The notes under the pieces are model-generated. The model had not been told where the DNA came from. It did no database searches and saw only the letters and a program-made list of their open reading frames with translations. Shown here one piece after another: positions 47,489-57,370 of a DNA stretch of 64,000 nt (its first letter is position 1; every line of letters begins with the position of its first letter). The translations under genes and the position numbers were made by a program. Source of the DNA: Nitrospira sp. (lineage in GTDB: Bacteria; Nitrospirota; Nitrospiria; Nitrospirales; Nitrospiraceae). The stretch lies in contig JANDJL010000007.1 in the NCBI GenBank assembly GCA_024330965.1, positions 47,939 through 111,938 of the forward strand. The letters run 5' to 3'.

Positions 47489-48425
47489 TGTTCAACAGCC
47501 GCCGAGCTAGCGCCTCGGCGGTCTCCCGCAGGTGGGGGCGATGTCCTGCCATCCACTGGTCATACGCCTGATAGTAGCGGCTGCGCGCGGCTTTCTTGAG
47601 CGAGCAGCCGGGGCGATCCTGATCGGATGCAAAGTCCCGGCCTTCGAACTGTCTCGTGCGGAAGAGTTCCCACACCCACCGATCGACCACCGGGCGAAAG
47701 GGTTCCAGCAGATCGCAGGCCAGCGACTCACGGCCATAGTCCAGGTCGTGGTAGAAACCAATCAAGGGATCGAACCCGATCAGCTCGCACTCGCGCACCC
47801 ATTCCCAATGGACGAGCGTGTAGGTCAGCGAGAGCAGCGCATTGACCGGATCGCGAGGCGGCCGCCGTTCCCGCCCTTCGAACCCCAGGCTCGGGGGAAA
47901 CACGGCCGGCAATGCGCCGAAGTACGCTGCGGCCGCGGCGCCTTCCAAGCCCCGCAACCGCTCGACCGTTCCGGCGTCGGTGACTTTGGTCCTGGTCTCC
48001 TCGATGACCGTAGCGGCGGACAGCAGCTCGGCCCGCTGGTCTGGTCGGACCTCTGCCGCTTCCCTGAGGAATGAGGCCTGGCCATCGAGCTTGGCTGTGA
48101 CCCATTCCAGGGCCAGGGCTAGGGCTGTTGAGCTGCGCCTTGCTTCGTATTGCGCGATGCGCAGCCGGGCATGATTGTGCAACCGGCCCACCAGGCGGCA
48201 ACGAAACGAGTGGCTGCGTCCGGAGACAAACAACACAGAGGTCCCCTGCTCGGCCAAGTGGTGCAACAAGGCGGTCTCGACTGTCTGCCGCCCGATCACC
48301 ACGATCCTGTCCATGGGTGCCAGTGGCACCAGACCTTCTCGCTCGCCGTTCACATAGACCGCCAGCGCACCACCGTCGAGCCTGAGTTCAGCACCCTTGC
48401 GATCCAGATACACCGTGCCGCCCAT
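47463..48425 (-). CDS. cas1: CRISPR integrase Cas1 (intact)
   Basis: 320 residues. The three metal ligands of Cas1 are present: Glu161 (LRGLEGAAAAAYF), His226 (GFYHDLDYGRESL) and Glu241 (CDLLEPFRPVVDRW, with Asp238). The N-terminal beta-sandwich (TVYLDRKGAELRLDGG) is complete. Cas1 integrates prespacers at the leader end of the array. It is first in the operon cas1-cas1'-cas2-cas6; AAGGATCG precedes the ATG. Subtype cannot be set without effector genes. Confidence 0.95.
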   Translation of the reverse strand: MGGTVYLDRKGAELRLDGGALAVYVNGEREGLVPLAPMDRIVVIGRQTVETALLHHLAEQGTSVLFVSGRSHSFRCRLVGRLHNHARLRIAQYEARRSSTALALALEWVTAKLDGQASFLREAAEVRPDQRAELLSAATVIEETRTKVTDAGTVERLRGLEGAAAAAYFGALPAVFPPSLGFEGRERRPPRDPVNALLSLTYTLVHWEWVRECELIGFDPLIGFYHDLDYGRESLACDLLEPFRPVVDRWVWELFRTRQFEGRDFASDQDRPGCSLKKAARSRYYQAYDQWMAGHRPHLRETAEALARRLLNNGTHVVSQ

Positions 48426-48558
48426 CGATCCTTTGATCCTTCATCCTTTCTCGTCGTTCGAGAAACATCCTCCAGAGTTCCATGCCCTTCTGGATACGCC
48501 GGATCCGTGATCCTCGCAAGGGTGGAAACGTTGCGACGGTGAGCGAATCCCCGTTGTG

Positions 48559-48618
48559 CCCATTGTCCGACGAACCGGCAGACAGTTGCCCATTGCTACT
48601 CATTGGTGCTCATTGTTG
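48559..48618 (+). promoter_or_regulatory. Tandem CATTG operator upstream of the multicopper oxidase operon
   Basis: Three adjacent 10-bp units of the form CYCATTGNTR begin at 48589, 48599 and 48609, and a fourth CCCATTG begins at 48559. CATTG thus recurs at 48561, 48591, 48601 and 48611, all in the same helical phase. The last unit runs into the -35 box. This is the layout of an activator or repressor binding side by side on one face of the DNA. Confidence 0.55.
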
Positions 48619-48644
48619 ACACAAGGGAAGCCTTTTCGTATAAC
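48616..48644 (+). promoter_or_regulatory. Strong predicted sigma-70 promoter of the multicopper oxidase operon
   Basis: Perfect TTGACA (48616-48621), a 17-base spacer and TATAAC (48639-48644). The start point would be near 48651, giving a leader of about 70 bases before the ATG at 48723. Confidence 0.7.
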
Positions 48645-48722
48645 CGCGGCAGACTCAAGGAAACATCGTAGCAGGCGATTGTCTACGAAGATCAACGGAT
48701 GACAAAGAAGAAAGGGAGAACG

Positions 48723-51700
48723 ATGAGCGAGACAGGTGAACGGAAGGGACCGCGAGGGCTGACAGCCGGTTTCGTGATCGCGGCGATCGTTTTGACGATT
48801 GTGAACGCCAAGGCGGTCTTGGCGAACACCGGCAAGGCCGGAGAAACCAATGCCGCGGCGGCGCGGCCGGTTCCGGTGCGGCAGCTTCCTGTCAAGCCTC
48901 TGCCCCCGGGCTTCCCTCTTCAATCCTGCCCCTCATCCGCACTGCGAGCCGATGTGGTGGCGATCGACCATCCCATCGTGTTTAACCGGTTTGGCGCCCA
49001 AAACATCAATTGGACGATGTACGCGCTCCAACACGATGTGATCGATCTGAAGTCCGGCCGGCCGTTGGATGCGTCGCTGTTGAAGGAGGTCAAGAGCCGC
49101 TCGAAGAGTCGCCACATCGCCTTACGGCCCGATCTCAGGCCCAGGCCACTCGTACTGCGCGTGCCGGCGGGAAGCTATCTGGCCGTGACGGTGACCAATC
49201 TGCTCGAGGTGGAATCCGGTTCGCCACCGGACTCTTCAATCGGCAATCCCTTTCATTCTGACCAGACAGATCTCCTCCCCGGCGTCGATCACCCAATGGA
49301 ACAGGGCCGCCGCGATCCTCCCGGCACGCCGGGCGATCAACGAATGTTCCATATCGACGAACAGGTCGAAAGCCGCACCATCGGCTTCCATGTCCAGGGA
49401 TTGGAGCTGGTGAACTCCATCGCCGACGACAGTTCGTTCACGGGAGCGAATCCCAACAGCCTGCTTGCACCTGGTCAAACCAGGACCTATTGCCTCTTTG
49501 CGGCCCGCGAGGGGACCTATGGAATCAGTAGCGACGGGGCTGTGTTCGGTGGCGACGGCACGGCCGGCAACTCAGCGGTTGGGCTCTTCGGCGCCGTGGC
49601 TGTCGAGCCGAAGGGGGCGAGGTTCTATCGGTCTCAAGTGACTGAAGAGGAACTGCGATTGGCCACGAGGGGAAACACAGCCTTCGGCCAGCCGATCATC
49701 AACTATGAGGCCCTGTATCCCAACGACTGTCCCAGCGGCATCTGGTGCCGGGAAGGCAAGGCGGGGCTGCCGATTCTCAACATGGTCCACAGGGGCCGGC
49801 TGGTCCACAGCGATATCAATGCGATCGTCATGGGGCCCAAACCGGATGGAAGCTTTCCTCCGTCCACCTATCCACTCGAGGCGACTGGCAAACGCAACCC
49901 GACCTTGCCGAATCGGCTGGAACCGTTCCGCGAGTTCGTCGTGATCTTCCATGACGAGACGGCGGCCACTCAAGCCTTTCCCTACTTTTTCGAACACCCC
50001 GAGCTGCGCCATACCCTTCACGGTGTCCGCGACGCCTTCATGATCAACTATGGCTCAGGCGGCATCGGCGCGGAGATCATCGCGAATCGGCTCAAGGCCG
50101 GGCCCTCCCACGATTGCGTGGACTGCGCCTACGAAGAATTCTTCTTGTCCGCCTTCACGGTGGGCGATCCCGCCATGATCGTCGATCGCCCGGTCAATCT
50201 CTCGACCGGCCTCTGTCAACCGGAGTACCTGCAGCCTGGTTTTGAGGCAGAGTTTCAGAAATTCTGTGTCCAACACCCGCAGGATCGAGCGACCAAAGCC
50301 TATTACCCACACGACCCCTCCAATGTGCATCACAGTTATATCGGCGACTTCGTCAAGTTCCGCAATGCGCACGTCGGCAAAGAACAGCACATCTATCACC
50401 TTCACAACCATCAATGGCTGTTCAATCCCAACGACGACAATTCCAACTACATCGACGCCCAGGCGGTCGGGCCTGGGTCGGGGTATACCTATGAAATCGC
50501 CTTCGGCGGATCGGGCAACCGCAACCGCACGGTCGGCGATGCGATCTTCCATTGCCACTTCTATCCCCACTTTGCGCAAGGAATGTGGGAGATGTGGCGT
50601 GTTCACGATGTCTTGGAAACCGGCACGAAGCTCAAGGTCAGCGAGACGAGAACCGGCTTTCACGACCAGCCGTTCGGCTTGATGGACGGGACGCCGGCGT
50701 CGTGTTGCGCAAGGGCCTTGCCCGATGGGGAGATCGTGGCCGGCACGCCGATTCCGGCCGTCGTGCCGTTACCAGGCAAGGGGCTTCCACCTATGCCGAG
50801 CAAAGTTACGGTGAAACCTCGCATCGGGCTTGACAACCAAGTTCATGGATCGGTTGCTAATGTGATGGAGCGAGACCGTAATCCTGGCTTCCCCTTTTGG
50901 GTCGCTGGGATTGAAAGTACGGTTGGATCCCGCCCGACGACGCCGCCTTTGGACATGTCAGAGATCCCCGGTGTGGTAAAAGGCCATGATGGGGGACTGC
51001 CGCGCCATGCTTTGCATGGCTATTCAGCCGGGGCCCAGTCGGCAGACACCCTCTCCCGACACAGTGCCAAGAAAGAAATCAAAGAAGCCAAGCCGGAGTT
51101 TTTCCCGGAGCAGGGCACGGACCTCGAGCAGCTTGCGATGAAGTATCACGCCATGCACCATCCGACGGTCAAGCTCACCCCCGCCGGGACCGTGGCTGGG
51201 CCGGCTTTGTTTCGAACGAATGGGGCTCCACCGGTTCCTGGTGCGCCGTTCAACGAACCCTGCCTCGATGATCGCGGCAAACTGTTGATCACAGGGCAGG
51301 ACGCTCGCTTCTTCGGTGGCGCGCCTGGCATCTGGCTGAAGGTGAGCGAGGCGCTGCCGGGGGGAATCGAATTTGGAGCCGACAAACCGCGTGTCTACAA
51401 AGGCGCCAACATCCAGCTCGATGTCGTGTTCAACAAGCTCGGCTACCACTACCCGCAGCAACGGATTCTGGCTCTGTGGGAAGATGTGCCGCCGCTCCTA
51501 CGCAAGGCCTTGGCGCCGGAGCCGCTTGTGATCCGCATGAACACGTTCGACTGTGCCATGTATGCGCACACGAACCTGGTACCGCTCAAATTCTACGAAG
51601 ACGACTATCAAATCGAGACGCCGACGGACGTCATCGGTCAACACATCCATCTGCCGAAGTGGGACTTGACCTCGGCGGACGGCGGTGCCAACGGCTGGAA

Positions 51701-54700
51701 TTACGAAGACGGAACCTTTTCGCCCGGCACGGTGCGTGAACGGATCCATGCGGTCAACGAGTGGAACCTCCACCATCCCGCCCAGGCGGTGCCCCACCCG
51801 GTGACCGGGGCCACGACCTTGACACCGGCGGTCCATCCTTTCTTCAACGGCGACAATCCGTTGATCGCCAGCCCGACCCCGTTGCAAAAGTCCGGCGAAG
51901 CCTGCCTCAAGGCTTGGGAAGAGGTCGGAGGTGACGCTCACAAGTTCGAAGTAACCTTCGGCATGCCAGGCGTCTGCGACTGGCTGGGAGCGAGGACCAC
52001 CTTGCAACGGTGGTTTTCCGATCCGGTCGTCAACACCGGCCATGTCCATCGAGGGCTGGGCACAACCTTCACGCACGATCACCTTGGTCCCTCCACACAC
52101 CAACAGGTCGGCCTCTACGCCACCATGTTGAGCGAGCCGCCGGGCTCCGAGTGGCGGCACAACGAGACGGGACAGAAACTCTATGATCCTTCCCTCCGTC
52201 AGGATGGAGGACCGACCTCTTGGCAGGCGGTGATTGCCGGGAAAAAGGGCACTCCCTTGGACATCGACAAGGACAAACAGGACGATGCCCACCGGGAGTT
52301 CTTTCTCCAGTTCGGTGACTTCCAACATGCCTACGAGAAGGGCGTTTACGTGGGTGTCAATGAGAAGGGCTGGTCCTATGAAGTGGATAAGGGTGTGGCC
52401 CCAACCCCCGACACCTATCGCTTTGCCATCCATCCGTCCCATCGGAAACCGACCAGCCCCGTCTTTCCAGACCTTGTGGCCTATGAGCCGACCTGTCCCG
52501 GTGGAAAGGACGAACGCCGGCTTCCGGGAGCCGTGTACAACGCCGTGGCCCCACCGCCCAGACCCTGCCCTGAGGCCATCTCTGCGGATGATGTCGGCAT
52601 GATGGTCGTGAATTATCGGAACGAACCGGTCGCCGCGCGGGTCTACGATCCCAAGAAGATTGGCCCTGATGGAAAGGCGGGAGCCCAAGCGAGTGGGCCG
52701 GCCGGTGATCTCGCCTTCGCCCTTCAGACCAGAACAGATCGCGCAATAGCCGAACTCAATACGCCGCTGGGCTCGACACCATACCCGGCCTTAACGAACG
52801 GGGTGCTGGCCGGTGATCCCTTCACCCCGATCCTGCGTGCCCATGCCGGCGACCTGATTCGAGTCAAGGTTCAGGCCGGCTCGCACGAACATGAGCACAA
52901 TGGGTCGATCAACGGCCTCCTCTGGCTGCAGGCAGGTTCTGGATACGGTCAGGCCCCCCATTCCGGCTGGCGCAATGCGCAGAATACAGGCCTGTCGGAG
53001 CAATTTACCTTCACCGCCCGGCTTAAAGACCACCGGTTCGCCATCAACGATCGGCTCTACGTGATCGATGCGAGCCAGGACGGACTGTGGAGCGGGGCCT
53101 GGGGGGTGCTGCGGAGCTATGATCAGAGGCAGACTGACCTCGTGCCGCTTCCCAGCCATCCACGACCGTCCCATCTGCCGGCCGGGTCCGCTTGTCCCGC
53201 CTCCGCGCCGGTGCGGTCGTATCACGTGGCGGCGGTCTTGGCCAACCAGGTGTTGGATCCGGTGGCCGGCATCGCGATCCCTCCGGCGGCGCCGGGGAGC
53301 ATTCTGAACCCCGACGGCGGAACGTTGGTCTATAACCCGAGGCAGACACAACTGACCTTGCTCGTCGATGGAAAGCCAACTACCTTCGGCGCTGGGCCCT
53401 TGCACGATCCGACAGCCATCCTCTTCGTTCGGCTTTCTGACCTGGATCCGGCGACCGGCAAGCTCAAGCCCGGCGCTCCGCTAGAGCCGGTGGTCATCCG
53501 TGCCGCGGCGGGCGACTGTGTCCAGGTGGCGCTGCACAACAAATTGCCGGTCAAACCCGGTGGCATGCCGGACCTGGACGGCTATACTGCCCTGTCCGGA
53601 CTCGTCATTCGCGACCACGGCGCCGGTGGGTCGAGCATGACGTCGTTCAATAACAATCTCATCCGCCCCTCCAATGTGATCGGGCTCCATCCCCAAATGG
53701 TGCACTATGACGTTCAGGCGTCGGACGGCGACACGGTCGGCGTCAACTTGGTTGGCGGCGTGGCCCCAGGCGGGATCAAACTCTATCAATGGTACGCGGG
53801 GGTGCTGGATACGGAAACGGCGGGGCCGCTCTGCCCGGATTATGCCGGCAACGACCTTCCGCAACAGTTCGATCGGCTGAACCTGTTCACGCGCCAACCG
53901 CGCTTACGGCCGTTGAACGAGTTCATGACGCCGGATCTCTTCGCCAATGTCGCCATAGGAATCTTGGAGCAGGCGCTCCCCACCGAGCCTAAACTCGTGC
54001 CGTCGCTGGTGAAGCAGTTAACAGCGGCGGTGGCGAACGCCCAATGTTTCGAAGCCCCACCGTCCACGATCGGGATTCAGGGGCTCACCGAGAGCCTCAC
54101 CCATGTGAGGCCTGGGTTACAAGGTGACGGGCTGAAAAACAACGATGGAAACCGCGTTCCCGGCCAACATGACGGGGCTCCCCTCCTTTCCCCCAAGATG
54201 CAGTTCGATCCCCTGGCGCTCGCGCCACAGCGGGGGCGGTGCAGACAGCAATTGCACGGCGATTTTGTGAGGATTCTGTCTCAAGTGCTCAGCGGGAACA
54301 CCCTCGAGGTGGTCGCCCTCCGCTTGGCGGAAAGTTTCCTCTACGAAGTGGTCGGGGTCGCACCAGGCTCAGACGGCAAGGCTGAGTACGGGTGGCGGCT
54401 CGATCGCTATCCAGATTTTACGCCCAACACGACCAGGCTGGTTACGACCGGAACGAAACAGTGCCGGTTCGTTCCTGTCGAGTTCGGTGCAAGCAACCTG
54501 ACCCCGCCGGACCGGATCAAACAGGGGCAAAAGGCCGCCGTCGGGGCGATGGTGATCGAACCGGCCAAGGCGACCTGGCTTGAAACGTTCGATGATTGGG
54601 CGATGGATCGGCAAGATCCCACCAAACAGCGGAGGAGCCGAGCGACCGCCACGGTCACCTATCCGACCGTCGAAAATGGCGTACCCGTGACACGAAGCTT

Positions 54701-55448
54701 CCGCGAAGTCGCGCTGGTCCATCAAAAGGGTTTGAACCTGCGTGAGGCGAAGGGTGCCGCGCTGGCCAATTTGGCGGCTGAACGGGAAGAAGCGGAGGAG
54801 CCGAGCGAGCGGACCGTGCCGGAAGATGCGCACGATGCCGGTCATATGGCGATCAACTACGGTACCGAGCCGATGTGGTTCCGGTTCGGCCTGCCGGCCG
54901 ATGCTCCGTTCGGGCGGGAAGGGTTCGCCGGCGCCGTCCATGCGTGGCAGGGTTTCTCCAACTCCTGCTGTGCGACCGGCGGCAGTGTCACGACCACGTC
55001 TCAGCCGGTGGGAGACCCGGCCGTGCCGATTCTGCGAGTCAGGCCCGGCAGTGAGCTGCGGCTCCGCACCGTCATGCCGACCGGCGTGGGCCGGGGAACG
55101 GTCATGGAACTGCACGGCCACCACTGGTCACGCGATCCCTACCTGGCCGAGCACGTGGGACCTGGTGGCTTCCCCAACGGCTCTCGCCCCGCCGACTGGG
55201 GTGTCGGCTCCCAGTGCATCGGGCGCAACCCGCTCAGTTTCGCGCTCGGCGGGCAGGAGAGCATGACCCCGCTCGCGCACTTCGATCTGGTCATGCCGAA
55301 GGCCGGCGGCAAACATCTGGTGAAGGGCGACTATCTCTACCGCGACCATGCGGGATTCGGGATCACGAACGGTCTCTGGGCCCTCGTGCGTGTTGAGGGG
55401 GCTCCTCTGATTTCGCCGGGATTGCGGACATCGTGCCGTATGCCATGA
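48723..55448 (+). CDS. Giant exported multicopper oxidase (putative metal/Mn(II) oxidase)
   Basis: 2241 residues, four to five times a laccase. The ATG at 48723 has GGGAG six bases upstream; a signal peptide follows (about 15-42, cut near VLA-NTG). Copper motifs: HIYHLH (556-561, HxxHxH) and HCHFYPHFAQGM (610-621), which gives a type 1 site (Cys611, His616, Met621) and trinuclear ligands. Further on are HIH (974-976) and FTHDH followed by HQQVGLY (1118 on), which match motifs 1 and 2 of laccases. So all four HxH motifs exist but in the order 3-4-1-2. Cupredoxin-like segments continue to the end (EHEHNG near 1390, LHGHHW near 2131). Size and motifs recall the Mn(II) oxidases MofA and MnxG. Genes for SCO copper chaperones and a cytochrome follow in the same operon. 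Confidence 0.85.
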   Translation: MSETGERKGPRGLTAGFVIAAIVLTIVNAKAVLANTGKAGETNAAAARPVPVRQLPVKPLPPGFPLQSCPSSALRADVVAIDHPIVFNRFGAQNINWTMYALQHDVIDLKSGRPLDASLLKEVKSRSKSRHIALRPDLRPRPLVLRVPAGSYLAVTVTNLLEVESGSPPDSSIGNPFHSDQTDLLPGVDHPMEQGRRDPPGTPGDQRMFHIDEQVESRTIGFHVQGLELVNSIADDSSFTGANPNSLLAPGQTRTYCLFAAREGTYGISSDGAVFGGDGTAGNSAVGLFGAVAVEPKGARFYRSQVTEEELRLATRGNTAFGQPIINYEALYPNDCPSGIWCREGKAGLPILNMVHRGRLVHSDINAIVMGPKPDGSFPPSTYPLEATGKRNPTLPNRLEPFREFVVIFHDETAATQAFPYFFEHPELRHTLHGVRDAFMINYGSGGIGAEIIANRLKAGPSHDCVDCAYEEFFLSAFTVGDPAMIVDRPVNLSTGLCQPEYLQPGFEAEFQKFCVQHPQDRATKAYYPHDPSNVHHSYIGDFVKFRNAHVGKEQHIYHLHNHQWLFNPNDDNSNYIDAQAVGPGSGYTYEIAFGGSGNRNRTVGDAIFHCHFYPHFAQGMWEMWRVHDVLETGTKLKVSETRTGFHDQPFGLMDGTPASCCARALPDGEIVAGTPIPAVVPLPGKGLPPMPSKVTVKPRIGLDNQVHGSVANVMERDRNPGFPFWVAGIESTVGSRPTTPPLDMSEIPGVVKGHDGGLPRHALHGYSAGAQSADTLSRHSAKKEIKEAKPEFFPEQGTDLEQLAMKYHAMHHPTVKLTPAGTVAGPALFRTNGAPPVPGAPFNEPCLDDRGKLLITGQDARFFGGAPGIWLKVSEALPGGIEFGADKPRVYKGANIQLDVVFNKLGYHYPQQRILALWEDVPPLLRKALAPEPLVIRMNTFDCAMYAHTNLVPLKFYEDDYQIETPTDVIGQHIHLPKWDLTSADGGANGWNYEDGTFSPGTVRERIHAVNEWNLHHPAQAVPHPVTGATTLTPAVHPFFNGDNPLIASPTPLQKSGEACLKAWEEVGGDAHKFEVTFGMPGVCDWLGARTTLQRWFSDPVVNTGHVHRGLGTTFTHDHLGPSTHQQVGLYATMLSEPPGSEWRHNETGQKLYDPSLRQDGGPTSWQAVIAGKKGTPLDIDKDKQDDAHREFFLQFGDFQHAYEKGVYVGVNEKGWSYEVDKGVAPTPDTYRFAIHPSHRKPTSPVFPDLVAYEPTCPGGKDERRLPGAVYNAVAPPPRPCPEAISADDVGMMVVNYRNEPVAARVYDPKKIGPDGKAGAQASGPAGDLAFALQTRTDRAIAELNTPLGSTPYPALTNGVLAGDPFTPILRAHAGDLIRVKVQAGSHEHEHNGSINGLLWLQAGSGYGQAPHSGWRNAQNTGLSEQFTFTARLKDHRFAINDRLYVIDASQDGLWSGAWGVLRSYDQRQTDLVPLPSHPRPSHLPAGSACPASAPVRSYHVAAVLANQVLDPVAGIAIPPAAPGSILNPDGGTLVYNPRQTQLTLLVDGKPTTFGAGPLHDPTAILFVRLSDLDPATGKLKPGAPLEPVVIRAAAGDCVQVALHNKLPVKPGGMPDLDGYTALSGLVIRDHGAGGSSMTSFNNNLIRPSNVIGLHPQMVHYDVQASDGDTVGVNLVGGVAPGGIKLYQWYAGVLDTETAGPLCPDYAGNDLPQQFDRLNLFTRQPRLRPLNEFMTPDLFANVAIGILEQALPTEPKLVPSLVKQLTAAVANAQCFEAPPSTIGIQGLTESLTHVRPGLQGDGLKNNDGNRVPGQHDGAPLLSPKMQFDPLALAPQRGRCRQQLHGDFVRILSQVLSGNTLEVVALRLAESFLYEVVGVAPGSDGKAEYGWRLDRYPDFTPNTTRLVTTGTKQCRFVPVEFGASNLTPPDRIKQGQKAAVGAMVIEPAKATWLETFDDWAMDRQDPTKQRRSRATATVTYPTVENGVPVTRSFREVALVHQKGLNLREAKGAALANLAAEREEAEEPSERTVPEDAHDAGHMAINYGTEPMWFRFGLPADAPFGREGFAGAVHAWQGFSNSCCATGGSVTTTSQPVGDPAVPILRVRPGSELRLRTVMPTGVGRGTVMELHGHHWSRDPYLAEHVGPGGFPNGSRPADWGVGSQCIGRNPLSFALGGQESMTPLAHFDLVMPKAGGKHLVKGDYLYRDHAGFGITNGLWALVRVEGAPLISPGLRTSCRMP

Positions 55449-57370
55449 GAAGATGCGTGATCCGATGGCTGGTCGGGCTGGCGCTGCTCATCTCGCTGGG
55501 TCCGACAGAGCCGGCGGTTTGGGGATCGGTCCTCATGGACCAGACGGTCCAAGCCGAGGATGTGACCTTGCAGATCCGGCTCGAGCAGGACGATGACGGG
55601 GTCGCCACTGTTTCTAACAGAGACCGTCCCTATCGGTTGACGGTTGAAGCCAAGCGGGAGGGCAGCGGCGCCCCCCTCGCGCAATGGTGGCCCGGTGCCT
55701 GGATCGACTGGTCCATTGATCCCCTTTCTGGCTCCGTTCCGGTCTGTGCTCAGCGGATCGCCCGATACCTCGGCGGCTCGCTCCTCTCCCGTCCGCTCGT
55801 TGATCTGACCGGCTCCTATGTCGTGACCCTGGATCGGGAACCGAGCCTCTCGATCCTCGATCCCTCGGTGAACTTCGCCGGTCGCAGCAGCCTCTATCGA
55901 TCAATCTCCCTTCCAGCTCCCGCCGCCGACTGGGCCGCCACGCCTGATGATCGCTGGTTGATGCTGGCTGTCCCAGAGGCTCGTACCATTGTCGTGGTGG
56001 AGACCGGTCTCTTTACAATCGCTCATCAGATTAAACGACCCAGGCATCCAGTTCGTATCACGATGCAGCCCAACAGCCGTCTAGCCTGGATCAGCGAGGT
56101 GGAAGAACGATCACACCATCACGCAAAAACTCAGGAGCGTCAAAGGTGGCTGACCGCCGTCGATACCGCCACCTGGTCTGTGGTGGAGTCGTTTCCTGTG
56201 GGGGAAGGATTGTCCCTGGTCACCTTTGCAGCCAATGGACCCTGGGCCTACGCCGTGAGCCCTTCGGCTCGACGATTAACGATGATCGATACGAGTCGGA
56301 TGGTTGTGCACCGGACCGTATCCCTCGACTTTTCGCCGACTGGTCTGGCTGCGGTGCCGCAGGAACCCGCACTGTGGCTGGTGGACGGCAAGAAGGGGCG
56401 GGTGGTACGGTTCGATGCCGAGGGCCATGAACGGGACCGGATGGCTGTCGCACCGACGTTGGAGTGGGCGTCCATCAGTCCGGACGGCCGATGGGTGCTC
56501 GTGGCGACTCCGTCTGTGGGGCTCACGGCGATCGCCGCGGCCCCACCGCACCGGATGGTTGCGATTCCACTGGCCGGCCAACCGGCCGATCTTCTCTGGA
56601 CCGATCGATTTGCCTATGTGCTCGTGCCGGATCAAGGGGCGCTGAGCCTCTTCTCATGGCCGTCGCTCGGTGAAGAGACGATCCCCGTCAAGTCCATCGC
56701 CATCGGTGACCAATCGTGGGTGCCAAGACCGGCGCAAGTTGAAGCCTCCTCCTTCTCCTCCATGGTTGACGGCAAGGGCGTGTTCATCGCCCATCCGACC
56801 GAACGGACGATTTACACCTACATGGAAGGGATGAATGCGCCGACACAGGGAGTCCGAGCCTCCGGCCACACGCCGATGGCTGTGAGGACCGTCCGCCGCA
56901 CGTTTCAGGAGGTCCAACCAGGTGTCTATCGTCAATGGGTGCGGTTACCTGCATCGACCGGGCGGCTTGTGCTGGCGATCGCGGGCGAATCGCCGCCGGT
57001 ACGAGTCTGTGTCGGATTGCCCGCTCTTGGCCACGAGACGACCAGGCCGGCCCACCACTGGTGGCAGTGGATCGAGTTGCCGAAGCTCACAGCCCAAGTG
57101 GCGCAGCCAATCACAATTCACCTGACCAGAGAACCGGCCACCGAGCAGCAGGATGGCGGCCCCGTGGCACATGTGACCCTGCGAGTGATGCGGGCGCGGG
57201 GCGGGCTCTATGACGAGTGGCCGATGCGCCGGCTTTCAGACCGTCCCGAAACCTACGAGGCCACGGGAACCGTCCGTGAGACCGGCACCTTTTTTCTCTA
57301 TCCGACCATCAATGGCCGTCCCTCTCTGGTGCCGGGCACCTTGCTCGTCGAGGAGCGAGCAATGCCATGA
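55445..57370 (+). CDS. Exported beta-propeller-like protein of the oxidase operon
   Basis: 641 residues from the ATG at 55445, which overlaps the oxidase stop (ATGA). A signal peptide (about 1-27) is followed by a domain of repeated beta segments of YncE/lactonase-propeller type (VAATPDDRWLMLAVPEARTIVVVE, WLTAVDTATWSVVESFPVGEG, ISPDGRWVLVATPSVGLTAI). A C-terminal beta-sandwich-like part of about 200 residues completes it. I see no metal site. It is probably an accessory or scaffold for the oxidase in the periplasm or on the surface; no function is known to me. Its stop overlaps the next start (ATGA). Confidence 0.75.
   Translation: MRRCVIRWLVGLALLISLGPTEPAVWGSVLMDQTVQAEDVTLQIRLEQDDDGVATVSNRDRPYRLTVEAKREGSGAPLAQWWPGAWIDWSIDPLSGSVPVCAQRIARYLGGSLLSRPLVDLTGSYVVTLDREPSLSILDPSVNFAGRSSLYRSISLPAPAADWAATPDDRWLMLAVPEARTIVVVETGLFTIAHQIKRPRHPVRITMQPNSRLAWISEVEERSHHHAKTQERQRWLTAVDTATWSVVESFPVGEGLSLVTFAANGPWAYAVSPSARRLTMIDTSRMVVHRTVSLDFSPTGLAAVPQEPALWLVDGKKGRVVRFDAEGHERDRMAVAPTLEWASISPDGRWVLVATPSVGLTAIAAAPPHRMVAIPLAGQPADLLWTDRFAYVLVPDQGALSLFSWPSLGEETIPVKSIAIGDQSWVPRPAQVEASSFSSMVDGKGVFIAHPTERTIYTYMEGMNAPTQGVRASGHTPMAVRTVRRTFQEVQPGVYRQWVRLPASTGRLVLAIAGESPPVRVCVGLPALGHETTRPAHHWWQWIELPKLTAQVAQPITIHLTREPATEQQDGGPVAHVTLRVMRARGGLYDEWPMRRLSDRPETYEATGTVRETGTFFLYPTINGRPSLVPGTLLVEERAMP

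Noticed and set aside
48388..48603. A 71-codon minus-strand frame upstream of cas1
   Set aside because: It overlaps the cas1 start and the oxidase operator region and has no ribosome-binding site or recognisable sequence.
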